Of a stretch of 64,000 nucleotides of DNA, positions 23,650 to 36,984 are shown in pieces; the first letter of the stretch is position 1; every line of letters starts with the position of its first letter. This DNA is from Muscardinus avellanarius. Taxonomy: Eukaryota; Chordata; Mammalia; Rodentia; Gliridae. The notes beneath the pieces are model-generated. The model saw only the letters and a program-made list of their open reading frames with translations. It ran no database searches and was not told the DNA's origin. The translations under genes and the position numbers were made by a program. The DNA is taken from NCBI GenBank assembly GCA_963383645.1, contig OY726557.1, positions 155,745,201 through 155,809,200 of the forward strand, given 5' to 3'.

Positions 23650-24420
23650 GTATGTGAATGTTCCTGATTATATGTTGGGTTTTGTAAAGTGTTTGCTTCA
23701 AACCATGGTTAGAGTTGAAAAATTATTCTTACTTGCTTTTTCAATGTGCTTAAATCAAATAAAGAAGAAATCTTTATTTTTTGTATAGCCTTTGAAAATG
23801 CCAAAGGTCCAATCTCTGAAGGGCCCCAAGTCCTTTGGAGGCTTAAATATGGTTATCAATTGATCAGATGTTGTGAGGTTTATCTTTCTTAAGCACAGAA
23901 ATATTAAGCAAATGTCTATAAAACAAAAGTAACATTATTAGAAGAGCTCAGTGAAAAAAGGGCAAGCCAACTAGACTTGTTCTCTGAATACTGACATATA
24001 AGAAGCCTGAAAATACCATCTGTAATCTCAAATTGCCAAAAAAAAAGAAGTACAGAAATAGAGTAGTATTTATACCTGAAAAGAAAATTTCAATAGAAAA
24101 TTGAGGTAGAGTGTTGGTACAATAAATGACCTGCTAACAAAACAACTTAATTTCACTAAATTCACTTCTAGGAAAAGTGTTCTTCTATAATAATATGACT
24201 TTAGTTGTCCAGAATGGTGGAGGGAAAATTGAATCCTATCACTCAACGTATCTTCATCCTCTATTTCTTACATTGTTCTCACCTTGTCCCTTAAAGGAAT
24301 GCTGAATAAATATTTGATGATCATGTATGTGAAGTGGGAGGGGAGCCAAGGACAAATTACTTTACTCCCTAGGATCCTAGAGGTTTCTTTTTGTTCCTGC
24401 AGAAAGCATGGTATGCTGTC
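23650..24420. other. Intergenic DNA, no feature recognised
   Basis: No recognisable repeat or gene. Confidence 0.5.
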
Positions 24421-24424
24421 ACCA

Positions 24425-24472
<48 letters not shown>
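24425..24472. repeat. (TA)n microsatellite
   Basis: Uninterrupted TA run of about 48 bp. Confidence 0.95.
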
Positions 24473-24475
<3 letters not shown>

Positions 24476-24479
24476 TATC

Positions 24480-26425
24480 CTTGAATGTGATCAAAATCTT
24501 TTAAATATTGTATGTTACATAGTATGTTCTAGTTACTCTGACTAACTTCCACTTTCATAACTCCTCAGGTAATAAACAGACACCAGTCTGTATTAAAAAT
24601 GCCCTACATTATATGTACTTGTGTGCTTCCAGAATATGTGAAGCTCTTTAAAGAACTCTCACTGAATTCCAATGCGTTCCTATTTCATAGCAAACAACCA
24701 CCCAGAGAATGTGTGTTCACTCCCTCTCAGATAAGCACTCCTGCTCTCAACAAGTTGTCATATATGCTTGAAAGGGGGGAGACAAGCCAAATAACTTTGT
24801 AGGTTTTTGAGTTGCTCTTCCAGGATTTCACTATTTGTGGCCTCTGCTTATAAAAATATAAAAGGTATTGGTGGTAAAACCAACCAACTAAACAAAACCT
24901 ACAAACAAACAGAAAAAATTCCTTGTCTATCCACCAAATTTGTTTTCAATATGGAAACATCTACCAATCTACTAGTTCTGTTTAGAATATTACAGTATTT
25001 ACTGCCTCTTGTTCACTTACTTTGGGGCACAAATCACTTTAAAACTCATTTTCCATCTTCCAGTGACTTATTTACTCAATTTTCTACATAGAATCACTCT
25101 AGGCTCACAATTATTAAGTAATTTTTAAAAATCACAATTTATGCCAGAGAAAGTGAAATGTGTTCAGATTCTGACTTTTCTACTCATAAGTCATGTGAGC
25201 TAGGGAATATTCTTTATTAGTGCTAGACTCTTTTTCTTGAATGTGATCTTGGAAACTTGATATAACTTTAAAGGAGTATTGTGATGTTGAAATAATATTG
25301 GACTTTTAACTCTATACCCTTTGCATAATAATAACAGTAAAAATAACTTTTAATTATTAAATACTTATAATGTACAAGACACAATAGTTAGGATTCTACC
25401 TGTTACTACATATATAATAAAAGACATACTTAATAAGCCATTTAAACCTTTACTTTTACTTTTGCATGGATATGATTACTTATGGAGTAGAAGGGATCCC
25501 TTTCCAAAATCACATAGAAAGATTTCTTTGACATTATACATACACTTTATTTGGGGCTATTTTTCTACCCTGACAGTTAAGAATTAATTTTCTTTTCAAA
25601 ATAAGGGTCTTTAGTAAAAAAAAAGTATTTAAAATAATACTTGCCATCCATCATTATATTATTCCTATGAACAACTTTGTGAAAAAAGTTAGTATCCTCA
25701 TTTTGCAGATCACACGTTTGAAGATCAGAGTGAATCCTTCTTAAAATCTTGTAGCTACTGGATAAAAGACACAGGTCATTAGTTGATGTCTTCTCTCAAA
25801 ATCTTTATCATTTTATACTATTTCTTGTGAAAATTGGACACTAGTATAGGCTTTATTTTCTTAGCATTATTACATATTTCAGCAATGAATTATTGTTGAT
25901 CTATCTAAAACGTCAAATATTTGACTGCTACAGTAATCTCCTCATTGATCAATATCCAAAGTCAAGGAATCTGTGGCTTCTAATGCATACCTTACTTTCT
26001 TTTTACCGGCAGCACAGGGCTGCCATCTATCAGTAATAAAAGAACTTACAGTTTCCTAATCATAAGAACACAGCAGGAAAAGGAATACTTTTCACAGCTT
26101 TGTTTTTAGACCAAATTTCTAGAAACATGTTGCGATGCTAGAACTGTCAAAACACATCCAAAGTTTAGACTCTCAAAGGAATCTTGCCCTAGAGAACACT
26201 TCTACATAAATAAGGACCTAGAAATTTGAGAAGAAAGCACATATTCTACATTATCCTGATCTTAAAAAAGGTACACTGGAAAGTTCATACATGAAGGGAC
26301 AATGGAAAAGAAAGGCAGACTTTTGAAGGAAATAATTCTTTTCTGCATATATTCTTTCTATCAGTTACACACTGGCCTAGCTGGATTAGATGGAGATGCA
26401 GAACTTCCCCAGAGAAATGTACCCT
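24480..26425. other. AT-rich intergenic DNA, no feature recognised
   Basis: No coding or RNA signal and no confident repeat in about 1.9 kb. Confidence 0.5.
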
Positions 26426-26429
26426 AGGA

Positions 26430-26735
26430 TGGCTATAAGAGTCATCACATGGGCCAAAACAAAAATACTACAGAGTTGGTGGCTTACATAAGGTAAATGT
26501 CTTTTCTCAGTTCTGGAAACCACAAATCAGAGGTCAAGACCCCAGCAAATTTAGCTTCTGGTGAGGTCTTCTTCCTGGGCTGTAGAAATTTGACTTCTCA
26601 TTGTCTTCTCACATGGATTCTTCTCTGTGTACAGGTCCAAACACAGAGAAAGGAGAGAGAGTGTGCTGGAGAGCATACACACCCTGGTTTTACTTCTCTT
26701 CTTCTAAAGATACGATTCCATAAAACATAGAAAAT
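26430..26735. repeat. Ancient interspersed repeat, family not assigned
   Basis: Contains 'tttctcagttctggaaacc', 'agcttctggtgaggtcttc', 'tcctgggctgtagaaattt', 'gtcttctcacatgg' and 'ttctctgtgtacaggtcc'. This word order recurs in old mammalian interspersed repeats, but I cannot name the family with certainty. The 77-codon frame over it is not considered coding. Confidence 0.45.
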
Positions 26736-26739
26736 CTAC

Positions 26740-28470
26740 TGCAGTAGATGGATAGAAAAATGATAGGTTCTTTAGGTTACAGATGTTCTTGCCAAGTAAG
26801 CATTTTTATCAGGTTTTAAAACAGTGAATTTGTATAAATATGGACATTAGTTTCAATACACTTTGTGTTCATATTTAAAAAAGATGCCACTCAAATTGAA
26901 TTAAGGTCCCATGCTTTGACCATATTTAACATTTATTACCTTCCTATAGGTTTTGTCTTAAGTACAGTTGTATGAGAGATTAAGGTTTTAACATATATAT
27001 TGGGCATACAATTCAGTCCATATGAATGGCATAAACTGAGGTCCAAATAAATCATATATTTAGTGTTAACAAGTGGTACCTATATAGTATTTAAACTGGG
27101 TGAAGCTCACACTTAAATCATCTTCATATATAAATTTATTTAGTAACAATGAAAGTATCATCGGGTAGATAAAATTCTTACCATCTCTATTTAGGTAGAG
27201 ATAAAGGGATAATGACATGTATAATAGTTTTTCAGGAGTCTATATTCAAACTTGACTATTCTGGATGGAGTCCAAGTTCTCAACTTCTGTGTATGATACC
27301 TTTCTGTCCTTAAAACAATTATATGTGAAAACAAAAAATGAGAGATGGTATCTAGAATATACCTTCTTCCAAACAAACTCTGAAGTAGTATGATATTTTT
27401 AAAAATACTTACCAGTATAACAGAATTCTGTTTCCTTCTCTAGGTCTTAGTTCTTCATTAGTAAAATGAGACACAGGAGTAAATAATAATTAAGCATTTC
27501 TATGTTTGACAAGCATGATGATTGGAGGAGGAAATGCCCTGGATAGTAAGATATCATGTACTCTGAGGTTTTCCATTACAGATTCTTGTCTTTCCAGAAT
27601 CAGCGCTACACAATAGCCTTAATGGATTGTAGGTTCACATATCTTCTGGAACTACAAAACAAGTTTTGCTTAAAAGTTGTCAAATCATCATCTCCCATTT
27701 ATGACCATGCGAGTCTACACTGGGTGTGGCAACATAATTTTTATTTCAAAAGTTTCTGTATATTTATTATAATTAATATTTCTAACTACAATGCTTTAAT
27801 AAAAAATTTTTAAAAGATATGACAACAGTGAAGACAAAAATTTGAAAAAGGTTTTATCCTATATAATCTACAGTATCATGAGATTAATAAATGAGAAAAA
27901 TAGCACTGTGAAGAAAAGGAAAGTGCATAAAATCTAATGGTAGGAGATGAGAGCTTTTCTGATATGGTCAGTGATACAGGTTTTGGCTTTTGTTTGTTGT
28001 TGGGGTGTTTGGTTTTGCTTTGTTATTGGTGAACATACACCATACAAAATTTTAAATAAATAATGAAATAACAACTGCTTTTCACAATTGTCACCTCATT
28101 CAGAATATCAAGCTCTGTTGTTAATAGGCGAACCTCTTTCATAGAGAAATCTTTCTAATTTTCATTTTCATGCAGAAATATTATTTTAATATTTCCAGAC
28201 ATTTCTTCTAAAAGCAACAAACAGCAATTTTGCACCTCTTTTACAAAGAAATATAATATATGTTTACAACGATTCTCCAAAATCTTGACTGTTGGAAGGA
28301 GGAAGTAAATCATCAATCCATCTCCACACTGAGATGGATGCTCACACTATAAACTATTTGATTAACCTTCTGGCCCATCATGCCTGACATCCCATCATTA
28401 CAATTAACCTCTTTTACATTATCATTCTCACTAGTAAGCCCAAACCATGAGCGATGAGAAGTTTAAAAAA
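26740..28470. other. AT-rich intergenic DNA
   Basis: Nothing recognised except a possible L1-like 3' tail at about 27770-27820 ('aactacaatgctttaataaa'). Confidence 0.45.
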
Positions 28471-28695
28471 TCCGGGGCTGGGCTTGGTGGGGCACACTTG
28501 TAAGCCCTGCGCTTGGGAGGCAGAGACAGGAGGATTGCACAGGTTAGAAGCCAGGCGTGCTGGCTTAAAAGACTCTGTTTCCAAATAAAAATATATAAAA
28601 GATAGGCCTGGTAGTGTAGCCCGGAGGTAGAATGGCTTCCAGGAACCTCAGTACCACCAAATAATAATAATAATAAGTAAAAAATTTTTAAAAAA
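28463..28695 (+). repeat. B1-dID SINE, sense
   Basis: Head 'ggggctgggcttggtggggc' from about 28475, ID-like tail 'gtagtgtagcccggaggtag', (AAT)n end. The flanks 'tttaaaaaatc' occur on both sides and are the likely target-site duplication. Confidence 0.9.
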
Positions 28696-28984
28696 TCAGA
28701 AAAAATATTGAAAAAATTTAGAAAAGAAAAATAATTCATTGAAATATAAAAAAATTGGAGAAATAATATAAAAATGTATCTTATCTAAATTATATTATAA
28801 AAAACTTCAAGTCTCAATTTGTTTTGCCACTAAGGTACTAAATGTCAGAAACTGTGTTGAAGGGTCATTATAAATACTCCATAAGTTATTTTTCCGTATT
28901 AAGATTTCTCAGTATGCATTATATCAAAAATGCATTTAATATACATAAATATATACAAATAATAAACTTTGTCAAAGAGAAAAT

Positions 28985-29345
28985 AGCAATAGGAATAACT
29001 AATAAAGTATAAAGCAGAGTTTGCCAGAGGCTTCAGGGGTGTGAGAAATAGGAAGATGTTTGTAAAAGATTACAAACTTTTAGATTTTAGATCTATAAGT
29101 TCTAGTGTTCTAACATACAGCATTGTGCTTACAGTTAATACTGCTGCATTGGAAATCTGCTAAGGCAGTAGATCCTAAGTATTCTCCCCATACCAGGAAC
29201 AAATGTGATATGTGAAGTAATGGATGCATTAAATAACATAATTGTGGTAACAATTTCACAGTGTATGTGTATATCAATTAATTGCTTTGTATACCTTAAA
29301 TATATGGAATCTTTTTACTTGTACCTCAATAAGTCTGGGAGGGTG
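28985..29345 (+). repeat. Ancient L1M 3' end, sense
   Basis: Carries the old L1 3' end word order: 'gataagttctag'-like 'tataagttctagtgttc', 'tacagcattgtgcttacag', 'gtagatcctaagtattctc', 'gtgaagtaatggatgcatt', 'acaatttcacagtgtatg' and 'taccttaaatatatggaat'. Heavily diverged, consistent with an early-mammalian family. Confidence 0.75.
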
Positions 29346-29349
29346 AAAT

Positions 29350-30230
29350 AACTAAAATATTCCAGTGAAAACACGGAATGCATGTCTATGAATGGAAGTG
29401 ATAATTTCAAGATCAATTAAGGCTTTCTAATTTTATCACCCACACAGGAAGTCAAGCTCTTTTGTTATTCCTAAAGTCTGGTATTCAAACTAAACTGATT
29501 TTGAAGCATGACAGATGATTCTTCAGGCTGCATGTACATGTGGAACATTCAGCGGGAGTATAGTCCTATTGTTGAAGATAACAAATACTGATGTTAGCAT
29601 TGCCCTTGAAAAATCAAAGTCATCAGGAGGATAATGGAAAGGGCATCCATGCCTGCTTTCCTTCTCAAACAGCCTTCCTCCACACTCTTTTCTAAGGAAA
29701 ATGCTGGAAGTGGTTGCAACAATACAATAAAGTGAGACAAAAGTAAAGATAATGGCCTATACTGATCTTTCTACTATGTTTCCATCAAGAAATATGCACA
29801 TGATATAAAATTTGAAATAAAGACCTAGAGATCATGTAATATCTTTCCTTCACAAGAAGAAGCATACATAAAGTAACTAACAAATCTATACCATATATTA
29901 AGTACACATTACACAACTAACTTACGCTATGTACAATAAAAAGTCATAAGTACATGCTTATGTATGAAAAGGAAATAAATTTTCTGTGTATGGCCAGAAA
30001 TAGTTCACAAAGTTCTTAGAAAGAGGAAATTTGATAAGGATGGAAAAGACAAATACAATTTTAAGTGACAGTAAAACTGGGATGCTAAAATGAAATCAGA
30101 AAGAACACTGGGGAAGGAAGGAATTTCAGGGTACATTATAGAATGACTAGTAATTCAATATTTAAGAATATTTTATAGTACAAAGAGGATAAAGTACAGA
30201 ATGCTAGAACAGGAGGCAAAGTTAAGGAAC
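29350..30230. other. Intergenic DNA, no feature recognised
   Basis: No recognisable repeat or gene. Confidence 0.5.
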
Positions 30231-30234
30231 TAAT

Positions 30235-30700
30235 ACCCAACGTTTAAAAAATGAAATCTTGTCCTTTGTGACAAATGGATGTAATTGCAGAACTTGACAT
30301 TAAATAAAAGAAGCAAGGTATGACGAGATAAAAATCACATGTTCTCATTCATTTATGGCAACTAAAAACAGTTGATGTCATAGGAGGACAAAGTGAATAG
30401 TGATCATTAAATAATATGAAGAATATGAGACAGGGGAAATAGAAGTCGGATAACAGGTACAAAATGCATTCAAGAATCCTATAGTATAGTAGGGTAATAA
30501 TTGTATATAATAATTTATTATGCATTTTTCAAAATAACTACAGGTTTTCAACAAATAGAAAAAATAACACTTGAAGATATGGAAATGATAGTTACATTTA
30601 TTTAGTCATTACCTACTTTATACATATATTGAATTAGTATACCATGTGCCCTAAATATGTAGAAATATCATGTGTCAATTAAAAGTTAAAAAAAAACATA
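30235..30700 (+). repeat. Ancient L1 3' end, sense
   Basis: Order 'tggatgtaattgcagaact', 'catgttctcattcattta', 'tatttcaaataact-like' 'tttttcaaaataactacagg', 'cctaaatatgtagaaata' and 'gtgtcaattaaaagtt' matches the ORF2 stop region, 3' UTR and terminal sequence of an old L1. Confidence 0.7.
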
Positions 30701-30794
30701 CTTTAGACAACAAGGAATCCTTTAAATTCCCAGGCCATATTTTTTATAAGCTTTATGTACATTGGAAAAATATTTTTTCATTTATTTATTTGTT

Positions 30795-30965
30795 TGTTTG
30801 TACTCAGGATTAAAGTTATAAAACAGCCCTTTTAAATGTTTTGTTTGGAAACATGATCTCACTAGGTTGCTAAGAGTCTTGCTAAGTTGCTGAGGCTGAT
30901 CTTGAACTGGAGAACCTCCTGTCTCAGCCTCTCAAGTACTAGGATTACTACTATGCTTGTCTTTA
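30795..30965 (-). repeat. SINE, antisense, old
   Basis: 'tactcaggattaaagttata', 'aaacatgatctcactaggtt', 'tgctaagttgctgaggctga' and 'cctgtctcagcctctcaag'. The 7SL-head part is mostly lost. Confidence 0.75.
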
Positions 30966-30969
30966 ATTT

Positions 30970-32850
30970 TGTATTATAATTTATCATCTTACAAAACATT
31001 CATGGAGGAAATTTTTTGGTTACAATGCAAAGACAGACAATGATGTGCAGTATTTAATTATTGACCTCAAAAAGATATTCTCAGCATCCATCTTGAAAAA
31101 CAGGACAAACAGGAATGAAAAGTGTAACACAAGACAAGGTAGTTTACAGGAAAATGTCAAAGACAAAAGAAATGTCAGGAACAAAAATAAATAAACAATA
31201 TTCGTGTAATTTCCAGACCTCACCTCTTCCCACATCATTTCAACATAATTATTAATATATATGGTGGGATCCAAGAAGCAATGGAAGATCTAAAACATTC
31301 GGAGAGCTACTAAATATATAAAGTAGATTCTCATCTCTAGTTCATTTGTAGAGCTGTTCAAACATTTGGTGCTGACTCAGTATTCTTATGACATGCTCAC
31401 ATCCTGTTCTGACAGAAGTAAGCTATGCATGAAAATTTGGCATTTTAGAACAACGATCTTGATTTCAACGGTAAATCAAAAGTCCTCACCTCTCTTTTCC
31501 AGCGAGTCGCTTATTCACCAACAATGGTCATGAATTCTCAGCCCTTAATCTCTTTCCTTCCTGAAAATATCTATTATCACTTATTTTCTTTTTATTCTCT
31601 TCCTATTCCCCCTTTTTAGGCTCTAAAATTATCTTAGAAATTTCTACATAACTCCAGTATGTCTATCTTTCCAAATGTATACTCACAATCTATTTTATTT
31701 GCTTTCTAGACCTTTGATCTCTTATTTTGTCTTTCTCTAGACCCTACTTCCTAGTTTGTCAGCACAAGAGTAAAATTACTCTGTATATTTTCTAGAAACT
31801 TGTTATAACTGGAATAGTGACTAAACTTTTACATGCAATCATTAGGTAAAAGAGCTGATGAAAAACTGATATAAGAGCTTACTTTCAAAAGACCCAAAGG
31901 CCCTGATGAGACAGAAATTCCATAATTGGATCAATGAACATAAAGAGTCAGAGGTAAGGCCAGTGAATATGCTAAAGCCATTAGTGGTCCACAAGTCAGA
32001 GCCTGGTTGTCAGCTAATCTGGCAATGATGAGCAGACCCAAAAGTTGGGTCCATGGAAAGGCCAGATAATGCATTATCACTAAAGTCTATTTGGAAATGT
32101 TCCAAGTTACATTATGTCAACTGTGTGTTCTGCCTTATGCTTCAGTGCACATTGCACTTCTGCTCTGAGATGTGTCATAGTGTTATATGCATTAAGTATT
32201 TTTCTCATTGTAGGTTTAGTAAAACATAGGCGAAATTGCCTTTTGAGAAATTCAAAAGTTGCCTTTTATGAAACTCAAAAAAGTCATATCAAAATTTTTT
32301 CTATGCAATTTTTCTATGAAATGTGTAACCAGACATGTGCAATGATAATGGAGTTGTGAGGGGTCATTATTTTCAGAATGCCTGAACTGACCTTGTTAAA
32401 AAAAAATCTTCACATGAATACATACATAAGGGCACAGGAATCAAGAGAAAAGCAGATATGGCAATCAGTCTCTTAGGAACATTGTTGAAAGCTATACCAT
32501 TGCTCATTACATATAAATTCACTTTTCTTATAGCAATGATATTTTAATACAAATTGGAAAAAAAGAGAAATAAGACAGAAGAGAGGTAAAGAGGAAGGCA
32601 ATATGCTTTCTCTGATCACTACTGCAGCTTCTAAGGCCTCATAAAGGAATTGAACCGCTGCCCTAGTAAATGTCAATCCATAGTTTGTTTGAGCCCCTGT
32701 GTGAAGGAGCTAACAGACAGCCTAAGAACTAGAAAAGACAGTTTAACAAGTTCAACAGTCAGAGAACAAAATGAGAGACAGGAAAAACACGAACAATGAA
32801 AATGCAATACACTAACATTAGTCCAAAGAAAATAATATGAGAGATGTTTT
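30970..32850. other. Intergenic DNA, no feature recognised
   Basis: Short frames only (up to 84 codons), none recognisable. Confidence 0.5.
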
Positions 32851-32856
32851 CTTTTT

Positions 32857-32978
32857 TCCTTCCTCCCTTCCTTCCTTCCTTTCTTCCTTCCTTCCTTCCT
32901 TCCTTCCTTCCTTCCTTCCTTCCTTCCTTCCTTCCTTCCTTCCTTCCTTCCTTCCTTCCCCCCTTCTTTCCTTCTTTA
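32857..32978. repeat. (CTTC)n tetranucleotide microsatellite
   Basis: About 120 bp polypyrimidine tract of CCTT units with few interruptions, ending next to an antisense SINE. The 'FLPSFLPS' frame it encodes is an artefact. Confidence 0.95.
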
Positions 32979-32984
32979 TTTTTA

Positions 32985-33140
32985 CTTTTGTTGGTGCTGG
33001 AGATTAAACCCAGGGGTGTTCTACCTCTGAGTTATACCCCAAGCCACATTTTATATTTTTATTTTGAAACAGGGACTCACTAAGTTGCAAAGGCTGGCCA
33101 GGAACCTGCAGTCCTCCTGTCGCTTCTTCCCCAGTCACAC
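32985..33140 (-). repeat. SINE, antisense
   Basis: 'gctggagattaaacccagg', 'tctacctctgagttatac', 'gggactcactaagttgcaaa'. The head is truncated. Confidence 0.8.
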
Positions 33141-33144
33141 TCCA

Positions 33145-33755
33145 TTTTCTGAATATTTGTAGTAAGTCTACATTCAGTAGTCATAACAGATTACCATATA
33201 ATTGTGGCCTTATATTATTTTTATACCTAGAAGTTCTTTGATATTCTTCTGGATAATTTATTTATACAATTTATAATCTTCAGAGAAGTAGAACAAATAG
33301 TTGCAGAAAAGAGAAACTATAACATGTTACCTCTAATGCAGGTATATAATCAAATGATGTGATTATTCTAATGATGTGATTAATTGTAGACTGACAAAAT
33401 GCATAATGTACTTTTATTTACAGACACTGAAAGAAGAGTATTCAAGTAGAAAGGATGGTTTTGGTTAGTAATTTTGTTATTCATTTTCTCTGAAGTGCTT
33501 ATTCTCAGATGTATGTGAAGAATTTTGTGGTGAAATGTCAAGGTGTCAGAAAATATTACAAACTTGTTGATAGAAATAACAGATAAAAAAGAAGCAAATA
33601 TGATGAAATATTTATATTTCTAAAATATATGCATGCTTATATTTTAAATGTATAATTTTAAATCTGAAATTTATAATTTCAAATATTTAATTTTAGATCT
33701 AATTTAGATCTAATTTTAGATCTAATTAATTAATACATAACCAATACATTAAAGT
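33145..33755. other. Intergenic DNA, no feature recognised
   Basis: AT-rich, with short tandem duplications of 'atctaattttagatctaa' near 33690-33730. Confidence 0.5.
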
Positions 33756-33759
33756 TCAT

Positions 33760-33815
33760 TATATATTATATATTTTATATATATTATATATCATATATAT
33801 AAAAATATATATATA
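33760..33815. repeat. AT-rich simple sequence
   Basis: ATATTATATATT-type low-complexity run leading into the antisense SINE. Confidence 0.8.
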
Positions 33816-33819
33816 CTTT

Positions 33820-34003
33820 TTCTTTTTTTTGGTGGTACTAGGGGTGGAACCCAGAGGCTTCTTACCTACAGTCTATCCTCCCAGACCTATTTTATATCTT
33901 ATTTGGAACCAGGATCTCACCAAGTTGCTGAGAGCCTCACCAAGTAGCTGAGGCTGGCTTTAAACCTGTGCGATCCTCCTGTCTCAGCCTCCCAAGCGCT
34001 GGG
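33820..34003 (-). repeat. SINE, antisense, head-truncated
   Basis: 'ggtggtactaggggtggaac', 'aggatctcaccaagttgctg' and a repeated 'gcctcaccaagtagctgagg'. It stops at 'cccaagcgctggga' with no 7SL-type terminus. Confidence 0.8.
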
Positions 34004-34702
34004 AAAAAAATTCATTATATTTTAAATAACAAATATAATATTTTCATAAAAGTTAATATATAAATAAATATATAAACAGAAATATATAAAAATTGACTAG
34101 GTTCATTTCAATCTACATGTTTCTTTTTTGTTTTTTAACAGCCACAATAATTTTATTTACAATTGAAATCTTTATATTTATGAGACAACCAACTTTATAC
34201 ATCAGAAATGGTATCAAAAGTATGAATTCCAACACAGACAATAATACAAGTGGGCTTAAAATAAAGCTGAAGTGGACAGATAAGCAATTTCTGTTTTTAA
34301 TTTATCAACTCTAGCTTAAACTTTGTTAAAAAAAAGAAACAAAACTATGTTGTAGGAGAATTTATGTTTTAGGCTTTTAGTTGAAGACTGAATTTCACAG
34401 TATTGTATTCCATATAGGAAAAAATAAAACTAATTCCTATACCTCCCCATTCTAATACACTATAGTTTTACTCTTGGAACTGTACTCCAACCTCCTCAAT
34501 TAACCTCAACATACCCAAATCAAAGGAGAATGATCTAGAACAGAGAACAATACAAAAAGAGTTTTTCAGTAAAAGGGAGAATCAAAGAAACAATATCTCC
34601 ATGAGTCTGGCCATGGATTTCTTTCATTCTAGCAAAAGTGTAATGTCTGAATTGTTCTATTTCCAAAAAACGTTTTTCAGTATTCATTTGAACTCAAATT
34701 GT

Positions 34703-34938
34703 TTTTAAATCATATTTGTTTTGTTTTGTGGTACTGAGGATTAAACCCAGGAATATTCTACCTATGAGCTATCCTCACAGCCAATTTTATTATTTATTTA
34801 GAAATAGAATCTCACTAAGTTGTAGAGGCCCTCACAAGGTGCTGAGGATGGCCTTGAACCTGTGATCTTTCTGTCTCAGCTTTCCAAGTACTACGATTAC
34901 AAGCAAATGCCACCATGCCAGCTTTTAAATCATATTTG
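34703..34938 (-). repeat. SINE, antisense, with perfect 16-bp target-site duplication
   Basis: The body at 34719-34922 reads 'gtactgaggattaaaccc' through 'gccaccatgccagc'. Direct repeats TTTTAAATCATATTTG at 34703-34718 and 34923-34938 are identical. Confidence 0.9.
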
Positions 34939-34939
34939 C

Positions 34940-36820
34940 AATCTTTGATTTGGTCAAGAGCTAAAGTACTTTTATATATTTCGGTAGCCTTTTGGGTAAT
35001 TCTGTTCCTCAGTGGTACTTAAAACTAGTTTTTCTTATAAAGCTACCACCTCTGCCTCCTGCCATTTTAACTGATTTCTATATTACTCCAAATTAAATCC
35101 ATTATTTCTAGTCCATCAGTTTTCCAACTTGAATCAATACTTTTAAGATTGTCATCTGCCCATGTTTAAATATGTATTTTTGTTCTCTCTAACCTGGTCT
35201 CTTCAGGTGCCTTGCAAGCTCCATTCACAGACATGTGAGGTACAGATCTCAGATTTCCAGGGACAGGGCTCTGCAGTGCCTCCTGCAGCAGGCTGACCGT
35301 CACTCCTCAGGTGTACTATCAAACTAATACATTTTCATATTTCAAAAAGCTTTCAAGCCATGAGTAAAAATTAACTCCCAAGAGACACATAGAAAGTTCC
35401 TAGGATACAGACACAATAGAGTAGAATAAAAAGGTAGGAGAGAGTACTAATTGAAAAAATCTCTGGATCTAATGTCAAGAGATTGGAATCAGTCTATTTG
35501 TGGCCCTAGGGGACTGTTACATCTTGGCTAAGGCAGTATATAATATTTTTCTCCACTTCAAAATAATAAAAATTGACTGAATAAACTTTGTGGTCAACTT
35601 CAACTTAATTTTAAAATTTGTTAGTTTATATTTATAAAAGCAGTTCTTCAATTATAGAAAGCAATGAAACTGCTTAAAAAGACAGGAAAAGTTACTCATC
35701 AGAAAATCACTTATAACTACCCACTTTTAAACAATTGGTGTGTATTATTCTAACTTGAGTGTGTGATTTTAAGTATGTATGTATGAAGATGTCATCTTTG
35801 ATTTACTACCAAATTGACACACACTGTACACTGTGCTTTATGTTCTTGATTATTGACATAATAATATTCTGTGATCGCTTTAATGTATCAATAAATATCA
35901 TCTGGATACTTGTCTTTTAATGACCATATTACATAATATAAAGATGATAATACCTAACCATCAAATTTGATAATCTACTTTTTTCAGATGTTAAAGCAAT
36001 GTGCTATAGAAATATCTTCATTAGTATACAATATTGCTTTCTATTCATGGTCTAGAGACTTCAAAGAAAATTAATCCGAGTTCCATTATTCCTTAAAGCA
36101 AAACAAAAAATAAAATATAGTAGTCTGGGAGTGTCTTTCTCTTGAAGAGATAATACATTGGTAATTATCACTAGATCATGGAAAACAAAAAATGAAAATT
36201 TATATGGTTTTAAAAAGCTTTTTGTTTTAATTTTTTCTAACAAAATAACACTCATTTTAGCAAAAATATTCCTTTTATTTTGTTTTGAGAAAACAATTCT
36301 CTGTAGTTTTTCACATTTCTGAACATCTTGTGAACTCTTTGTTCTGCAATATCTATCCAAGGCTATTTGCATAATATGCAGCCTAGCTACTGCCTCTTCC
36401 TCTAGAGCAAAGAGTAGAAGATTTTTTGTTTTTTTGAGTCTAGTGGTTTCTTTTTTTTTGTTTGTTTGTTTGTTTTTTCTGTCCAATGTAATAAAGCTAA
36501 TGTCAACTTCAGGAATAAAGTTTAGGGCATTTGTTTCCAACAGATTATAATAAAATATTTGGCTTCATATGCCTGACAGTCTTCAACTGTGATGCAGTGT
36601 CTAATGGACTTTGGAGACACTGGGATCTGGAGTGAATATGAATCCCATGCTGGTCTCCTGTCATGAGTAATACAGTCCTTTTCATTTGATCAGAATGTCC
36701 TCTGTCTTTTGCCAGCATCCAAGAACTAGTGGCAAGCTTCACTCAGACAGCAAGAAGGCTAAAACCCAGGCCCTTTACTGGTCTTAACTGTTGTCATATG
36801 CACACACAAAAAAACATGAT
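34940..36820. other. Intergenic DNA with unassigned 159-codon minus frame
   Basis: The frame at 36540-36061 (-) is Lys/Phe-rich, has no domain I recognise, and includes poly-T-derived KK/NKQTNKK runs, so it is most likely chance. No other feature seen. Confidence 0.45.
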
Positions 36821-36821
36821 T

Positions 36822-36910
36822 GGCTAGAGATGTAGCCCAGTGGGAGAGCCAGAGGCTCAGCATGTAGAACTTTGGTTCAATCCTCAGTACCAGAAAAAAA
36901 AAAATAAATA
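36822..36910 (+). repeat. ID element, sense
   Basis: 'ggctagagatgtagcccagt', 'ctcagcatgtagaactttgg', 'ttcaatcctcagtaccag' and poly-A. It carries recognisable A-box and B-box tRNA-like parts. Confidence 0.85.
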
Positions 36911-36984
36911 AAGAGTAAGTTTCTTTTGAGAAGGAAAATTATGGTTTGTAAATGGAGATTATGAACATTCAGCAATTTCCCTCT

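Noticed and set aside
35190..35330. Splice-acceptor-like 'ctaacctggtctcttcag' followed by a less AT-rich stretch
   Set aside because: No sustained frame or paired donor with coding potential; single splice-like motifs are common by chance.
36061..36540. 159-codon minus-strand frame
   Set aside because: Lys/Phe/Ile-rich AT-driven composition, no recognisable domain, includes translated T-tracts, and no splice or promoter context.
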